In this document: one piece after another, positions 5,912-7,471 of the stretch
How the letters are laid out: every line of letters begins with the position of its first letter
Position numbering within the stretch: the first letter of the stretch is position 1
DNA from: an uncultured Opitutia bacterium
GTDB lineage: Bacteria; Verrucomicrobiota; Verrucomicrobiia; Opitutales; UBA953
Reading direction: 5' to 3'
Assembly (NCBI GenBank): GCA_903895475.1
Contig: CAITUF010000175.1
Span: 1-7,471, forward strand
DNA: 7,471 nt
The notes under the pieces: model-generated
Databases searched by the model: none
What the model saw: the letters and a program-made list of their open reading frames with translations, nothing else
Told to the model about the DNA's origin: nothing
Position numbers and translations under genes: made by a program

Positions 5912-7249
5912 ATGTCCGACACCCCGCCAGCACTGCCTCCTGAAGAGCCGACCGCGCCCCCACCGCTCGACGGCACTTTGCTCGACGCCATTCCGGTCGA
6001 AGGCACGGAGGACGACGGCTTAGGTCAAAAGCGCGCTAAGCGAACTTTTTGGCAAAAGTTCGGCGGCGAAGGCTTCATGGCCTCGGTGGCTATTCACATT
6101 CTTTTGGTCCTCATCGCGGCCTTTCTGATTATCTCCGTGTCTAAGGAGTCAGCGAAGAAGGATCCTAACTCCTTTGCGACGGGCTCGGGCGGCGGTGCCG
6201 CCGGCGACAAGGCCAAGCAGTTCAAGACGCGCCTGCAGCCCAAGAACCCAAAGACGACAGCGAAGACCCCGACGCGTATCACCTCTAAGAGCACCACCGC
6301 GACGATCGCCCTGCCCGACGTCCCAACCGTCGCGGTCTCTTCCATGAACGCTGGCCTGATGGGCGGCGGTTCCTCCAAGGGCTTCGGCGGCGGCTCCGGC
6401 GGTGGTATTGGTTCCGGCATGGGCGTCGGCCGTGGCAATGGGACGAATTTCGTTTCCCTCTTCGGCGCCAAGATGGGCGCCGCCGGGATGGTCGGGACGT
6501 TCTACGACCTGAAGCAAACGTCCAACAAATCGCCGACGGAGTGCGCCCCTCAATCCGGCATCGGTGCCTACCGTGAAGCGGTGAAGGATTTCTTCCAGTC
6601 GGGCTGGAGCCCCGGTAAATTCCAGAAATACTACCGGGCCCCCGAAGCCTTGATTGCTGGCCAAGTCTTCATCCCTTCGCGCGGTGCCGATGCCGCCCCC
6701 AAGGCCTATGGCGTTGAAAAAGACGTGAAGCCCTCCCGATGGGTCGTGCACTATAAGGCGACGATCGAAGTGCCGCAGTCCCTTCCCTTCCGCTTTGTGG
6801 GCTCAGGTGATGACTGGATGGTCGTGCGCTGGGACCGTAAGATCGCCCTCGACGATGGCTACGAACACATGGTCGTCGGCGCCGACGGTAACTACAAGGA
6901 CTTCAAGCAGGTCGTGACGAAGGAGTTCCCCATCGACCGTAAGCCTGGCAGCCTCAACCGCCTCAAGGCGGGCCCATGGATTACGGCACCCAAGGGGACA
7001 AAGGTCCCGCTCGAAATCGCCATCGGCGAAACACCTGGTGGCGTGTTTGACGTCTACCTAGCCATCGAAGTCGCCCGCTCTGGCTCCCGCGTTAACGGCA
7101 CTTTCGAAGGCGAAGGCACGCTGAAACTTTTCCGTACGAATGCCGAACAGCTACCCGAGGAAATCCAGAAGCCCGGCCGCGGTCTCACCATCGACATGGA
7201 AGCTGAGGGCTGGATTTTTAAGACGGTGCCCACTGGCGTCACCCGCTGA
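5912..7249 (+). CDS. TonB/TolA-like membrane-anchored protein with PA14-like C-terminal domain (second paralogue)
   Basis: 445-aa paralogue of the preceding gene with the same layout. A Pro-rich cytoplasmic tail (MSDTPPALPPEEP) leads to basic KRAKRTFWQKF, then one transmembrane helix (56-76) with S58 and H62 in the TonB/TolA S-x3-H spacing. The Lys/Thr stalk and Gly-rich linker (to residue 177) are nearly identical to the neighbour: residues 34-177 differ at two positions only (Y to F, V to I). The C-terminal domain (about 180-445) has diverged but keeps FYDLKQ, YRAP, QVFIP, APKAYGV, KPSRW, FRFVGSGDD (293-301), VRWDRK, GPWI, GETPGG, LFR and WIFK. It lacks an insertion of about 14 residues present in the first protein after FYD-KQ (Gly/Met-rich PTPMMGGAPEK) and has its own insertion near VNGTFEGEG. 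ATG 5912 follows GGAAAG by nine bases. The stop at 7247-7249 abuts the convergent amidohydrolase stop. Function is unknown; pairing suggests a shared energising complex or hetero-oligomer. Confidence 0.87.
   Translation: MSDTPPALPPEEPTAPPPLDGTLLDAIPVEGTEDDGLGQKRAKRTFWQKFGGEGFMASVAIHILLVLIAAFLIISVSKESAKKDPNSFATGSGGGAAGDKAKQFKTRLQPKNPKTTAKTPTRITSKSTTATIALPDVPTVAVSSMNAGLMGGGSSKGFGGGSGGGIGSGMGVGRGNGTNFVSLFGAKMGAAGMVGTFYDLKQTSNKSPTECAPQSGIGAYREAVKDFFQSGWSPGKFQKYYRAPEALIAGQVFIPSRGADAAPKAYGVEKDVKPSRWVVHYKATIEVPQSLPFRFVGSGDDWMVVRWDRKIALDDGYEHMVVGADGNYKDFKQVVTKEFPIDRKPGSLNRLKAGPWITAPKGTKVPLEIAIGETPGGVFDVYLAIEVARSGSRVNGTFEGEGTLKLFRTNAEQLPEEIQKPGRGLTIDMEAEGWIFKTVPTGVTR
6011..6442 (+). repeat. long direct repeat, copy 2 (anchor and linker coding segment)
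   Basis: Second copy of the segment at 4577-5008, coding residues 34-177 of the second paralogue, in the same orientation and with a repeat period of 1434 bp. The two copies differ at 31 of 432 bases by my count and contain no indel. No target duplications or terminal repeats flank either copy, so this reflects gene duplication and not a mobile element. Confidence 0.9.
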
Positions 7250-7255
7250 TCAGCG
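7244..7255. other. 12-bp palindrome joining two convergent stop codons
   Basis: CGCTGATCAGCG is a perfect inverted repeat. Its central TGATCA supplies TGA on the plus strand (7247-7249) and TGA on the minus strand (7250-7252), so the convergent genes end back to back with no spacer. As RNA it could form only a 4-bp stem with a GATC loop; CTTT follows on the plus strand. It is too weak to call a terminator with confidence. Confidence 0.6.
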
Positions 7256-7471
7256 CTTTAGGTAGAAGGCCGCGGCGTTGCCGCCGAACAGGCCGGCGCA
7301 TTCGGCTTCAGTCAGGCTCCGCGTGTAATCATCCACCAATCGAAACGACTGCTCGTAGCTGCCGGCGAAGAGACAGACGGGCCAATCGGAGCCATACATG
7401 AGGCGCGACGGGCCAAAGGCCTCAAAGACGACGTCGAGGTAAGGCCGGAACTGTTCGGGCGTCCAAGCCCG
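7250..7471 (-). CDS. amidohydrolase, L-fuconolactonase-like metal-dependent hydrolase, C-terminal part only
   Basis: The last 73 residues of a TIM-barrel amidohydrolase (Amidohydro_2/COG3618 type); the N-terminus lies beyond the right edge. The diagnostic block RLMYGSDWPVCLFAGSYEQ, with metal/catalytic D29 of the fragment in GSDWP, is followed by the family ending LFGGNAAAFYLKR, where the GNA segment closes the barrel. Relatives include L-fuconolactone hydrolase and 2-pyrone-4,6-dicarboxylate hydrolase. The long form MYGSDWPVC fits fuconolactonase-like proteins best, but the substrate cannot be fixed from a fragment. A sugar-lactone role would suit the sugar kinase and cupin at the other end of the window, though these are not in one operon. 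The stop is TGA 7250-7252, directly against the stop of the convergent gene. Confidence 0.88.
   Translation of the reverse strand, partial: RAWTPEQFRPYLDVVFEAFGPSRLMYGSDWPVCLFAGSYEQSFRLVDDYTRSLTEAECAGLFGGNAAAFYLKR

Overview
The window is GC-rich and almost fully coding. Its character suggests a Gram-negative bacterium, most likely of the Verrucomicrobiota/PVC group. The evidence for that is the two large tandem proteins with a TonB/TolA-like membrane anchor, a Lys/Thr-rich stalk and a Gly-rich linker (a style I recall from Verrucomicrobiota genomes), together with weak or absent Shine-Dalgarno sequences at several genes. The taxonomic call is an inference and could not be tested by search.

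Positions 1-4364 hold six minus-strand genes that read tdh, kbl, slyX-like, SRAP (YedK/HMCES-type), cupin (phosphomannose-isomerase-like) and ROK sugar kinase. The kinase runs off the left edge. The gaps are 5, 40, 4, 30 and 17 bp, so they could form a single transcription unit. Tdh and Kbl together convert L-threonine to glycine and acetyl-CoA. The cupin and ROK kinase point to hexose or hexose-phosphate metabolism. The SRAP protein protects abasic sites in DNA. The slyX-like gene encodes a short coiled-coil protein of unknown function.

Positions 4365-4492 are a divergent intergenic region carrying a terminator-like hairpin in the leader of the plus-strand genes. Positions 4493-5824 and 5912-7249 encode two paralogous single-pass membrane proteins of 443 and 445 aa. 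Their membrane anchor and linker are nearly identical (142 of 144 residues). Their C-terminal domains, which I read as periplasmic and PA14-like, have diverged strongly. The transmembrane segment carries the S-x3-H signature of TonB and TolA, but no TonB C-terminal domain is visible. These proteins are the most interesting content here: they look like proton-motive-force-coupled (ExbBD/TolQR-type) proteins with an uncharacterised output domain.

Positions 7250-7471 hold the C-terminal end of a minus-strand amidohydrolase (fuconolactonase-like). It converges on the second paralogue with no gap: the two stop codons abut inside a 12-bp perfect palindrome. I saw no tRNA, rRNA, CRISPR array, insertion sequence or origin.
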